64,000 nucleotides of DNA from Actinosynnema pretiosum. Its GTDB lineage: Bacteria > Actinomycetota > Actinomycetes > Mycobacteriales > Pseudonocardiaceae. The notes beneath the pieces are model-generated. The model was not told the origin of the DNA. It saw only the letters and a program-made list of their open reading frames with translations, and did not search any database. A program made the translations under genes and the position numbers. The stretch is from the NCBI RefSeq assembly GCF_024171695.1, contig NZ_JAMTCF010000017.1, positions 164,913 through 228,912 on the forward strand, written 5' to 3'. This document shows positions 8,648-16,417 of this stretch, one piece after another. Within the stretch, counting starts at the first letter, position 1; every line of letters begins with the position of its first letter.

Positions 8648-10420
8648 ATGACCACCCTCGCTCCCGTGCCCGCCGCGGAACCCGCGGTGCGCGCGGGCTG
8701 GCGCTCGATGCTGCCGCGCTGGTCGCCGAAGCTGGCGGTCGGACTCGGCCTCATCGGGGCCATCACCCTGTTCGCGCTGATCGGGCCGCTGCTCACCGGC
8801 GACCCGGCCACCATCCGCGACATCGGCCTCACCCCGCCCGGCGGCGAGCACCCGCTGGGCACCACCCAGACCGGCCAGGACGTGCTCGCCCAGCTCGCCC
8901 ACGCCACCGGCGGCTCGCTCAAGCTGGGGCTGACGGTCGGCGTGCTGGCCACGCTGCTGTCCGCGCTGTTCGGCATCGTCGGCACCTACGTCGGCGGCGT
9001 GGTGGACGAGTCGTTCTCGTTGTTCTCCAACGTGATGCTGGTGATCCCGACGCTGCCCCTGGTGATCGTGATCTCCGCGTTCGTGCCCGCAGAGCAGCGC
9101 GGCGCGTGGACCATCGCCCTGGTGCTGGCCATCACCGGCTGGGCGGCGTCGGCGCGGGTGCTGCGCGCGCAGACGCTGTCCGTGCGCACCAGGGACTACG
9201 TGGCGGCGGCCCGCGTCGCGGGGGAGAAGCCGTGGCGGGTCATCGCCGTGGAGATCCTCCCGAACCTGCTGCCGCTGCTGGCCTCCCAGTTCGTGTACAC
9301 GGTCATCTCGGCGATCCTGAACGAGGCCGGGCTGTCGTTCCTGGGGCTGGGCGCGTCCAACTCGTCCACCCTCGGCACGATGCTCTACTACGCGCAGAAC
9401 GGCTTCGCGCTCCAGCGGGAGGCCTGGTGGTGGTTCGTGCCGCCGGGGCTGCTGATCGCGCTGTTCGGCTGCGGGCTCGCGCTGGTGAACTTCAGCATCG
9501 ACGAGATCATCAACCCGAAGCTGCGCGACGTGCCGCTGCGGGTGAAGGAGCCCGAGCGCACCGCCGTGCCCGCGCCGCGCGCCGACGAGGACGCGGTGCT
9601 GACCGTGGAGGGGCTGTCGGTCGAGTACCGGACCGAGCGGCCGGTGCGGGCGGTCCGGGACGTGTCGCTGACCCTGCGGCGCGGCGAGATCCTGGGCCTG
9701 GCCGGGGAGTCCGGCTGCGGCAAGACCACGCTCGCGTACGCGGTGAGCAGGCTGCACCGGCCGCCCGCCGAGATCACCGGCGGCACGGTCACGTTCCACG
9801 GCGAGCGCGACGAGGACGTGCTGGCGCTGCGGCCGGAGGAGCTGCGGGCGTTCCGCTGGTCCGAGCTGTCGATGGTGTTCCAGGGCGCGATGAACGCCCT
9901 GAACCCGGTGACGACGGTCCACGCGCAGCTCGACGACGTGCTCACCACCCACCGGCCCGGCATGGCCAAGGCCGAGCGGCGTGCCAGGTGCGCCGAGGTG
10001 CTGGGCCTGGTCGGCGTCGACCCGGCGCGGCTCGACTCGTACCCGCACGAGCTGTCCGGCGGGATGCGGCAGCGCGTGGTGATCGCCATGGCGCTGCTGC
10101 TGAACCCGCAGATCATGGTGATGGACGAGCCGACCACGGCGCTGGACGTGGTGGTGCAGCGGGGGATCCTGCGGGAGATCCTGCGGCTGCGCGACGAGAT
10201 CGGCTTCGCGGTCCTGCTCATCACCCACGACCTGCCGCTGCTGCTGGAGGTCGCGGACCGGATCGCGGTGATGAAGGACGGCGAGGTGGTGGAGCTGGCC
10301 GACGCGGAGCGGATGCGCCTGCGGCCGGAGCACCCGTACACCAGGCAGCTGCTCGACTCGTTCCCCAGCCTGACCGGGGAGCGCGGCTCGTTCGTGCGGA
10401 GCGGGGGGAGTTCGGCGTGA
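8648..10420 (+). CDS. Fused ABC permease (DppC type) and ATP-binding protein (DppD type)
   Basis: 590 residues. Residues 1 to about 300 are a DppC-type permease (transmembrane segments and the EAA loop TRDYVAAARVAGEKPW). From about residue 315 a complete ABC ATPase follows: Walker A GESGCGKT (353-360), signature LSGGMRQR, Walker B IMVMDEPTTALD and the oligopeptide-type C-terminal tail HPYTRQLLDSFPS. Normally these are two genes. Fusion ties one ATPase to one permease in a fixed ratio. GAGGAG precedes the ATG. The next ATPase gene overlaps this one by four bases. Confidence 0.92.
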   Translation: MTTLAPVPAAEPAVRAGWRSMLPRWSPKLAVGLGLIGAITLFALIGPLLTGDPATIRDIGLTPPGGEHPLGTTQTGQDVLAQLAHATGGSLKLGLTVGVLATLLSALFGIVGTYVGGVVDESFSLFSNVMLVIPTLPLVIVISAFVPAEQRGAWTIALVLAITGWAASARVLRAQTLSVRTRDYVAAARVAGEKPWRVIAVEILPNLLPLLASQFVYTVISAILNEAGLSFLGLGASNSSTLGTMLYYAQNGFALQREAWWWFVPPGLLIALFGCGLALVNFSIDEIINPKLRDVPLRVKEPERTAVPAPRADEDAVLTVEGLSVEYRTERPVRAVRDVSLTLRRGEILGLAGESGCGKTTLAYAVSRLHRPPAEITGGTVTFHGERDEDVLALRPEELRAFRWSELSMVFQGAMNALNPVTTVHAQLDDVLTTHRPGMAKAERRARCAEVLGLVGVDPARLDSYPHELSGGMRQRVVIAMALLLNPQIMVMDEPTTALDVVVQRGILREILRLRDEIGFAVLLITHDLPLLLEVADRIAVMKDGEVVELADAERMRLRPEHPYTRQLLDSFPSLTGERGSFVRSGGSSA

Positions 10421-11271
10421 CCACGTTGGAGGCGCGGGAGCTGGTGAAGGACTTCACCGTCCGGTCGGGCTGGCGGCGCGGCCGGTTGCGGGCGGTGGAC
10501 CGGGTGTCGTTCACCCTCACGCCGGGCCGGACGGTCGCGCTGGTCGGCGAGTCCGGGTCGGGGAAGTCGACGATCGCGCGGATGATCGCGAGGCTGGAGC
10601 GGCCGACGTCCGGCGAGATCGTGGTGGAGGCGGACGGCGCGCGGGTGCCCGACCGGGAGTACCGGGACCACGTGCAGATGGTGTTCCAGGACCCGTTCGC
10701 CTCGCTGAACCCGTTCCACACCGTGGAGCACCACCTGGTCCGCCCGCTGCGCCTGCACGGCCTGCCGTCCGGTTCGGCGCAGGTCAGGGCGTTGTTGGAC
10801 CGGGTGAGCCTGCCCGGTGAGCTGGCGTCGCGACGGCCCCACGAGCTGTCCGGCGGGCAGCGGCAGCGGGTGGCGATCGCGCGGGCGCTGGCGCCGGGGG
10901 CGAAGGTGGTGGTGGCGGACGAGCCGGTGTCGATGCTGGACGTGTCGATCCGGTTGGGCGTGCTGAACCTGCTGGCGAGGTTGCAGCGCGAGGAGTCGCT
11001 GGCGGTCCTGTACATCACCCACGACCTGGCGACCGCGCGGCACTTCTCGGACGACATCCTGGTGCTGTACAAGGGGAAGGTGGTGGAGCGGGGGCCCGCG
11101 GACGACGTGATCCTGACTCCGAGGCACCCGTACACGAAGCTCCTGGCGGAGGCGGCCCCGAACCCGGAGGCGCGGGGGAGGGCGTTCACCGTCGACCAGG
11201 CTGAGGTGGAGCGCGCGGGCAGGGCGGCGGCCTACGACCACGTGACGGGTGAGTGGGAGGAAGTCGCCTAG
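10417..11271 (+). CDS. ABC transporter ATP-binding protein, DppF/OppF type
   Basis: 284 residues from a GTG inside the GTGA overlap with the preceding stop, which implies translational coupling. Walker A is GESGSGKS (44-51), the signature LSGGQRQR, and Walker B VVVADEPVSMLDVS. The tail RHPYTKLLAEAAPNP is the usual oligopeptide/oligosaccharide ABC C-terminal extension. It pairs with the ATPase half of the fused upstream protein to drive import. It is the last gene of the operon, with a strong hairpin directly after it. Confidence 0.92.
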   Translation: MTTLEARELVKDFTVRSGWRRGRLRAVDRVSFTLTPGRTVALVGESGSGKSTIARMIARLERPTSGEIVVEADGARVPDREYRDHVQMVFQDPFASLNPFHTVEHHLVRPLRLHGLPSGSAQVRALLDRVSLPGELASRRPHELSGGQRQRVAIARALAPGAKVVVADEPVSMLDVSIRLGVLNLLARLQREESLAVLYITHDLATARHFSDDILVLYKGKVVERGPADDVILTPRHPYTKLLAEAAPNPEARGRAFTVDQAEVERAGRAAAYDHVTGEWEEVA

Positions 11272-11277
11272 GGGGTT

Positions 11278-11313
11278 GGTCGCGCCCGTCCTCGCGGTGG
11301 GACGGGCGCGACC
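11278..11313 (+). terminator. Hairpin terminator after the transporter operon
   Basis: Perfect 14-base inverted repeat GGTCGCGCCCGTCC / GGACGGGCGCGACC with an eight-base loop, seven bases after the stop codon. No T-run follows, as is common in actinomycetes. Confidence 0.75.
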
Positions 11314-11391
11314 CCGCTGTTCAGGTGACGGAAGTTCACCTTCGCCCGTTCGCGGGCACCCCCGGTGCATTCGACTTCCGGAGGTGGCGCC

Positions 11392-11565
11392 GTGAACCGC
11401 GGCCTGTTCGTGGGTGTGGTCGTGCTGGGCGTGCTCCTGGTCGGCGTGCTGATGCCGACCGCGAGCGCGGGCGAACCGACGGCGAACGGCGGCGCGATCT
11501 ACACCGTGTTCCTGGCGGCGATCCTGGCGGGCACGATGCTGGGCACGTCCGACGAGCGGCGCTGA
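11392..11565 (+). CDS. Small membrane protein A
   Basis: 57 residues from the GTG at 11392, with GGAGG eight bases upstream. The sequence is an N-terminal hydrophobic helix (GLFVGVVVLGVLLVGVL), MPTASAGEPTANGG as a short loop, a second helix (IYTVFLAAILAGTML) and a charged end. It closely parallels the 59-residue protein at 12038: same length, same two helices, PTASAG versus PTARAG in the middle. Function unknown. The pair flanks a VOC gene. Confidence 0.6.
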   Translation: MNRGLFVGVVVLGVLLVGVLMPTASAGEPTANGGAIYTVFLAAILAGTMLGTSDERR

Positions 11566-11569
11566 GCGG

Positions 11570-11950
11570 TCACTCCCAGGCGCGGGCCGTCGCCGCGAAC
11601 ACCTCGGGCTCGCTCTGCAGCGGAACCACGCACAGCAGCTGCCCACCGGGCGCCCGCAACACGTGGCACCCCTCCCACACGGACACCTCCTCGGCCCCGA
11701 GCCCGGTCAACCGCTGGACCTCGGCGTCGACGTCGTCCGTCTCGATGTCGACGTGGTAGCGGGGCGCGTCGTCCACGGCCTGAACGTCGAGCGCGATCCC
11801 GTCCACGGCCCCGTCGATGGCCGTGAACTGCTCCTCCCCGACCACCGGCCTGATCCGCCCACCCAACGCGGACGCCCAGAACCGCGAGGCCGCCCCGGCG
11901 TGGTCGGCGGGCACGTCGACGAAGATCGCGTACAACCGGCTCCTGTGCAT
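11570..11950 (-). CDS. VOC/glyoxalase-fold family protein
   Basis: 126 residues from the ATG at 11950. An in-frame GTG at 11983 is an alternative. The sequence follows the vicinal-oxygen-chelate pattern: SRLYAIFVDVPADHAGAASRFWASALGG at the start (repeat 1), and HVDIETDDVDAEVQRLTGLGA followed by VLRAPGGQLLCVVP (repeat 2). Metal ligands are not obvious, so binding or resistance roles are as likely as catalysis. It converges on small membrane protein A, with stops four bases apart. Confidence 0.75.
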   Translation of the reverse strand: MHRSRLYAIFVDVPADHAGAASRFWASALGGRIRPVVGEEQFTAIDGAVDGIALDVQAVDDAPRYHVDIETDDVDAEVQRLTGLGAEEVSVWEGCHVLRAPGGQLLCVVPLQSEPEVFAATARAWE

Positions 11951-12037
11951 CCTCCCGACTACCCGTGACGCGGCGGAGTTCACCCGAGCCGGACGACGGG
12001 TACCCGAAGTGCCGTCGGGGCCGACTGGGGAGGGGCC

Positions 12038-12217
12038 GTGCGCCGAAGGCTGGGGTTGTTCGGGGTGACGGTGCTGTTATCCGGCTTGCTGCTGGGGGTG
12101 CTGCTACCCACGGCGCGGGCGGGCCACTGGGCGGCGGACGGCGAGGCGCTGTACGTGGTGGCGATCGCGGCGCTGATCGTGGGAACCGTCCTGGCGCTGA
12201 CCGCGCCCCGGCGCTGA
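12038..12217 (+). CDS. Small membrane protein B, paralogue of A
   Basis: 59 residues from a GTG with GGGAGGGG just upstream. It begins MRRRLGLFGVTVLLSGLL, continues with LLPTARAGHWAADGE, then a second hydrophobic helix ending TVLALTAPRR. Its layout and the PTxRAG/PTxSAG hinge match the protein at 11392, so the two look like a duplication separated by the VOC gene. Function unknown. Confidence 0.5.
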   Translation: MRRRLGLFGVTVLLSGLLLGVLLPTARAGHWAADGEALYVVAIAALIVGTVLALTAPRR

Positions 12218-12234
12218 CGGGCCGGATTTCGACA

Positions 12235-12284
12235 CGATCCGACGAAAACCACACTCTGCACGCAGTTCAGCCGCTGTCGGATCG
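12235..12284 (+). promoter_or_regulatory. Inverted repeat upstream of rloA
   Basis: Nine-base perfect arms CGATCCGAC (12235-12243) and GTCGGATCG (12276-12284) lie 14 bases before the ATG of the RloA-like gene. It could be an operator or an mRNA hairpin limiting expression. No clear -10/-35 is seen. Confidence 0.35.
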
Positions 12285-12297
12285 TCATCAGGTGACT

Positions 12298-13509
12298 ATG
12301 CTCAGCCTCATGCTGATCCGCTTCGAGGTGTCCAACCACCGCTCGATCGCGGAACCCGCCGAACTCTCGATGGTCGCCATCGACGAGGACCGCCCCGAGG
12401 CGCGTGCGCAGGAATCGCTCGGAGCGAGCCTGCTGACGGTCGCAGCCCTCTACGGCCCCAACGCCTCAGGCAAGTCGAACGTCCTCTCCGCTTACTCCTG
12501 GCTCTGTGATGCGGTTCGGCACTCGCTGCGGAGGTGGGACGAGGAGATCCCCGTCGAGCCATTCGCCTTCGACGGGAACACCGAACCGACCGCCTTCGAG
12601 GTGGAACACCTGGTCGGCGGCGTCCGCTACGAGTACCTGCTGGAGATCACTCGCGAGCGAGTGGTGTACGAGGCGCTCTTCCACTACCCGGAGAATCGCA
12701 GGCGGCGGATCTTCGAGCGCGAAGGGGGAACGCTCAAGCTCCAGCGCGGGATGGGACACCTGTCGGGGATCAGAGAACTGCTCACGGACCGGACCTTGGC
12801 GCTGTCGGTCGCGCGCAGGCACGACGATCCGCTAATCGTAGGATTCGTGCGGGCGCTGCTGCGGGTGCGCTCCCGAGTGCTGGGGGAAAGGCAAAGCATC
12901 TGGGAGCGCCTACGGGGAGGATCGCCGTTCAGTCTGGATCTCTTTGAGCGGGATGATTCACGCGCACTGGCGATGCTCCGCTTGGCTGACCTCGGCATCG
13001 AGAACGTGCAGATCGAAGAAGAATCTGGACCTCGTGGACGGTTTATGGGCGTCCGATTGGTGCACAGGACCGAAACGGGTCTCGTCCCTCTGGAATTCGC
13101 AGCGGAGTCCGAGGGGACCAGGAGTTGGTTCAGGCTCATCGGTCCAGTTCTCAGTGTGCTTGAAGCAGGTGCCGTCATGCTCTTCGACGAGTTGGACGCC
13201 AGCCTGCACCCCACGCTGTCCGCCCAGCTCATCAAGCTTTTCCACGACCCGGCGACCAACCCGCTCGGCGCCCAGCTCATCTTCGCCTCACACGACACCA
13301 GCCTCCTGAACCACCTCAACCGCGATGAGGTCTGGCTGACCGAGAAGTCGAAGAGCGGCGTGACCCGCCTCGGCCCGCTGGCCGAGTTCGCCGGTGAACG
13401 GGTCCGCAAGTCACAGAACCTGGAATCCGGTTACCTGCACGGCCGGTTCGGCGCGCTCCCCGACATCGACCAGACGGAACTCCTGCGAGTGCTGGGGCTG
13501 ATCGGCTGA
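12298..13509 (+). CDS. RloA-like AAA/ABC-type ATPase (AbiLi-like)
   Basis: 403 residues. It starts MLSLMLIRFEVSNHRSI, the typical opening of OLD/RloA-like ATPases. Walker A is GPNASGKS (53-60) and Walker B VMLFDELDASLHP with D297/E298, followed by the switch-like His in FASHDTSLLNHL. The ATG at 12310 is an alternative start. The next gene begins two bases after the stop and encodes an RloB-domain protein. The RloA-RloB pair corresponds to the lactococcal AbiL abortive-infection system (AbiLi/AbiLii), so a phage-defence role is likely. The partner gene appears broken, which may leave this ATPase without its effector. Confidence 0.85.
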   Translation: MLSLMLIRFEVSNHRSIAEPAELSMVAIDEDRPEARAQESLGASLLTVAALYGPNASGKSNVLSAYSWLCDAVRHSLRRWDEEIPVEPFAFDGNTEPTAFEVEHLVGGVRYEYLLEITRERVVYEALFHYPENRRRRIFEREGGTLKLQRGMGHLSGIRELLTDRTLALSVARRHDDPLIVGFVRALLRVRSRVLGERQSIWERLRGGSPFSLDLFERDDSRALAMLRLADLGIENVQIEEESGPRGRFMGVRLVHRTETGLVPLEFAAESEGTRSWFRLIGPVLSVLEAGAVMLFDELDASLHPTLSAQLIKLFHDPATNPLGAQLIFASHDTSLLNHLNRDEVWLTEKSKSGVTRLGPLAEFAGERVRKSQNLESGYLHGRFGALPDIDQTELLRVLGLIG

Positions 13510-13511
13510 CC

Positions 13512-14133
13512 ATGGTGAGTCGAAATCGGAGAACTCAGGGGAAGTCCCTCAAGCGCACATCGGGAACCCGAAACGAACGTCGGACGATCATGGTCTTCAC
13601 CGAGGGCAAGATAACGGAGCCGGAGTACGTCAAGGGGCTCAAGCAGTTACCGCACATATCCGGGAACATCACGCTCAATCTGGTGATCCATGTCGAGCAC
13701 GTGGTCCCGATGAGGCTGGTCGAGTTAGCGGTCAACTACGTGGACGACCCCGAGATCGACGAGTGCTGGTGCATCTTCGACGTGGAGTCTCCCCAGCCGC
13801 ACCCGAACCTCAAGGAAGCGCTCGCCCTAGCGGAGAAGCGCGGCGTCAAGGTCGCTGTCTCGAACCCCTGCTTCGAGACCTGGCTGGTGCTCCACTTCGA
13901 GGACTGCACCCGCGCCTACACCACTGCTCAGATCGATAGGCTGAGCAAGCGCTTGGACGGCCGTGCGGGGAAATCCATCGAACGCGGACAAGTACCTGCC
14001 CCACCGCGAGGCCGCCGCCGAACGCGCCCGGAAGCTGGACGAGCGCCACGACCGCGACGGCAAGACCTTCCCGAAGAACAACCCCTCCTCCGGGATGCCT
14101 GCCTTCCTCGCAGCGCTGGACCGCACCACCTGA
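13512..14133 (+). pseudogene. RloB-like protein (AbiLii-like), frameshifted
   Basis: The first about 155 codons give a clear RloB domain: VFTEGKITEPEYVKGLK, then CWCIFDVE and NPCFETWLVLHF. Near 13970-13980 (GCGGGGAAATCC) similarity leaves this frame. The +1-shifted frame carries the expected end: NADKYLPHREAAAERARKLD, then FPKNNPSSGMPAFLAALD, with a TGA at 14131-14133. If read without the shift, translation runs on to 14219 as an Arg/Pro-rich tail. One extra base in GGGGAAA would explain this. Options are a real disabling mutation, programmed frameshifting or an assembly error. RloB is related to a nuclease/Toprim-like fold and probably supplies the effector of the RloAB pair. Confidence 0.75.
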
Positions 14134-14135
14134 CC

Positions 14136-14170
14136 GGGGCCGCGCCAGGGGAAACCCCCGACGCGGCCCC
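14136..14170. terminator. Hairpin between convergent rloB and alpha-galactosidase genes
   Basis: GGGGCCGCG (14136-14144) pairs perfectly with CGCGGCCCC (14162-14170). The loop itself holds a smaller AGGGG/CCCCC pairing. It lies between two convergent genes and could serve both. Confidence 0.6.
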
Positions 14171-14176
14171 GCCGAC

Positions 14177-16300
14177 TCACACCGCCGTGGCCCGGATCAG
14201 CACCAACCGCTCCGGGTAGAGCACCGGCGCCTGCACCCCCATGGCCTCCAACACCCGCCCCCCAACCCGAACCCCCTCCGGGGTCCACCAAGGCAGCGGG
14301 TTCCCCCAGTGGTGCGCGTTCCCGTCCGGCACGTCCCCGGGCGCCAACGGCCGCACCCAGTACTCCCGGTCCGCCGCCAACCCCGGCAGCCGCACCGCCC
14401 CCGTCGGGTAGATCTCCGAAGTCCCGTGCGCCACCACCGCGTACACCGCGTCCGACCCGTCCCCGGCCACGACCCCGTGCACCTCGATCGCCGGGTCCGG
14501 GTGGTCCCCGTGCACCGACACCCCGCTGTGCAGCAACCCCCGCAGCGACTTGTACAGCCCCACCCACTCCGCCACCCGAGCCCGGTCCTCCGCGGACACC
14601 CGCGTCAAGTCCGACTCGATCCCGAAGTGCCCGAACAGCGCCGTCCCCGCCCGGAAGTCCAGCTTGTGCAGCCGGTCCGTCGTGTGCGACCGCCCGTCAC
14701 CCACGTGCGACCCCATCAGCTCCAGCGGGATCAGCAGGTTCGTCCACCGCTGGATGCGCTGCCGCTCCAGCGCGTCGATGCAGTCCGACGTCCACACCCG
14801 GTCCGTGCGCTGCAGGATCTCCAGGTCGATCCGCCCGCCGCCCGACGAGCACGACTCGATCTCCACCTCCGGGTGCCGCGCCCGCAGCTCGTCCAGCAGC
14901 CGGTACACGGCCAGCGTCTGCGCCCGCACCCCGGCCTGACCGCCGGGCTGGTGCCCGGCCTCCACCAGGTCCCGGTTGTGGTCCCACTTCAGGTACGCGA
15001 TGTCGTACTCGCTCAGCAGCGAGTCCAACCGCTCCAGGAGGTAGTCGTACGCCTTGGTCAGGTCCAGCACCTGCTGGTGCCGCGCCGCGCGGGGCAACCG
15101 CCCGCCGGTGGCCATGATCCAGTCCGGGTGGGCCCGCGCGAGCTCCGAGTCCTCGTTGATCATCTCCGGCTCGACCCACAGCCCGAACTGCATACCCAGC
15201 CCGGTCACGTGCGACACGATCGGCCCGAGCCCGTCCGGCCACACCTCGTCCGACACGTACCAGTCGCCGAGGCCGCGCTTGTCGTCGCGCCGCGACCCGA
15301 ACCACCCGTCGTCCAGCACGAACCGCTCGCCGCCGACCTCGGCCGCCGCGTCCGCCAGCGCCTTCAGCCGGTCCAGGTCGTGGTCGAAGTACACCGCCTC
15401 CCAGGTGTTCACCACGACCGGCCTCGGCGAGGTCGGGTGGCCGGGGCGGGTGCGCAGGAACTCGTGGAACCGCGCCGACACCGAGTCCAGCCCGGCCGCG
15501 CCGTACGAGCCGTACTGCCACGGCGACTCGTACACCTCGCCCTCCGCCAGCCGCCCCTCGCCCGCGAGCAGCAGCTCGCCGGACCCGAGCAGGGACACCG
15601 CGTGGAACGTGCGCTCGGCGAACGTCCGGTGGTTGCCCGACCAGGCCGTGTGCACCGCCCACACCTCGCCGCGCCGGTTCGCGAAGTCCTCGGTGCCCGC
15701 CGCCAGCACGTACGCCGCGTCGTAGCCGGTGCGCCCGGTCCGGTTCTCCCGCACCCGCAGGCCCTGGGTGAACCGGGTCCGCTGCGGCGCGCGCTCGCGC
15801 AGGTGGTGGCCGCTGAAGTCGAGCAGCTCCACCGCCTCGGCGGGCACCGGCAGCGCCAGGTTCACCGCGTCCACGGTGAACACCGACCCGCCCAGGTTGC
15901 GCACCCGCGCGCGCTGCCGCACCACGCCGGACGGCAGCAGCTCGACGACCACCTCCGCGCCCAGCCCTGCGGTCTCGTCCACCGCGCGCACGACGACGCC
16001 GTCGCCCGCTTCCTCCACCCCGGTGACCCGGAACGCCACCGAGAAGTCCGCGCCCTCGCGGTGCCCGACGAGTCCGGGGGTGCCGAGCCAGCCCGCCGAC
16101 TGCTCGGGCAGCACCGACACCTCCACGTGCCCGTCCACCGAGTTGCCGATGGGCTGGCGCAGCGACAGCAGCCGCAGCGACTCCAGGTCGGGGTCGGGCC
16201 CCAGGTCCGCGCCCCAGTGCAGCACGCGGGGGAGGGTGCCTCCGGTCAGGTCGAGCACCAGGCTCACGCCCGCGGCGCGCAGGTGCCTCAGGTCCGCCAC
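14177..16300 (-). CDS. Alpha-galactosidase, GH36
   Basis: 707 residues from a GTG preceded by AGAGGAG. Family GH36 features appear in order: an N-terminal beta-sandwich, then RFVLDDGWFGSRRDDKRGLGD, GLWVEPEMINEDSEL, the nucleophile Asp in YLKWDHNRD, and the acid/base Asp in WTSDCIDALERQ after ESCSSGGGRIDLEI. It removes alpha-1,6-galactose from melibiose-type sugars or galactomannan oligosaccharides. No signal peptide is seen, so it should act in the cytoplasm on imported sugars. It is divergent from a beta-mannosidase gene. Together these two enzymes would dismantle galactosyl-manno-oligosaccharides. Confidence 0.92.
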   Translation of the reverse strand: MADLRHLRAAGVSLVLDLTGGTLPRVLHWGADLGPDPDLESLRLLSLRQPIGNSVDGHVEVSVLPEQSAGWLGTPGLVGHREGADFSVAFRVTGVEEAGDGVVVRAVDETAGLGAEVVVELLPSGVVRQRARVRNLGGSVFTVDAVNLALPVPAEAVELLDFSGHHLRERAPQRTRFTQGLRVRENRTGRTGYDAAYVLAAGTEDFANRRGEVWAVHTAWSGNHRTFAERTFHAVSLLGSGELLLAGEGRLAEGEVYESPWQYGSYGAAGLDSVSARFHEFLRTRPGHPTSPRPVVVNTWEAVYFDHDLDRLKALADAAAEVGGERFVLDDGWFGSRRDDKRGLGDWYVSDEVWPDGLGPIVSHVTGLGMQFGLWVEPEMINEDSELARAHPDWIMATGGRLPRAARHQQVLDLTKAYDYLLERLDSLLSEYDIAYLKWDHNRDLVEAGHQPGGQAGVRAQTLAVYRLLDELRARHPEVEIESCSSGGGRIDLEILQRTDRVWTSDCIDALERQRIQRWTNLLIPLELMGSHVGDGRSHTTDRLHKLDFRAGTALFGHFGIESDLTRVSAEDRARVAEWVGLYKSLRGLLHSGVSVHGDHPDPAIEVHGVVAGDGSDAVYAVVAHGTSEIYPTGAVRLPGLAADREYWVRPLAPGDVPDGNAHHWGNPLPWWTPEGVRVGGRVLEAMGVQAPVLYPERLVLIRATAV

Positions 16301-16329
16301 TGTGGTTTCTCCTCTGGCGAGTTACGTCG

Positions 16330-16358
16330 TTGACTTACTTTAGTTGGCGGCGTAAGAA
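16330..16358 (+). promoter_or_regulatory. Promoter/operator of the beta-mannosidase gene
   Basis: TTGACT (16330-16335), a 17-base spacer and TAAGAA (16353-16358) form a good promoter. The spacer contains TTACTTTAGTTGG, and the region shares TTGACTTnnTTTnnTT with the transporter promoter at 5867. CTTAC and GTAAG (outer arms at 16334 and 16352) make a partial dyad. It is a candidate ROK-regulator site. Confidence 0.45.
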
Positions 16359-16417
16359 TCGCCAGGCTTTCGCTCACCAGCACGCGACACCGCACACCGC
16401 CGGGAATGGAGTACCTC

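Noticed and set aside
5958..11271. A pure dipeptide transporter role
   Set aside because: Family sequence alone cannot tell; the ROK regulator and mannoside genes favour sugar, so I left the substrate open rather than call it Dpp.
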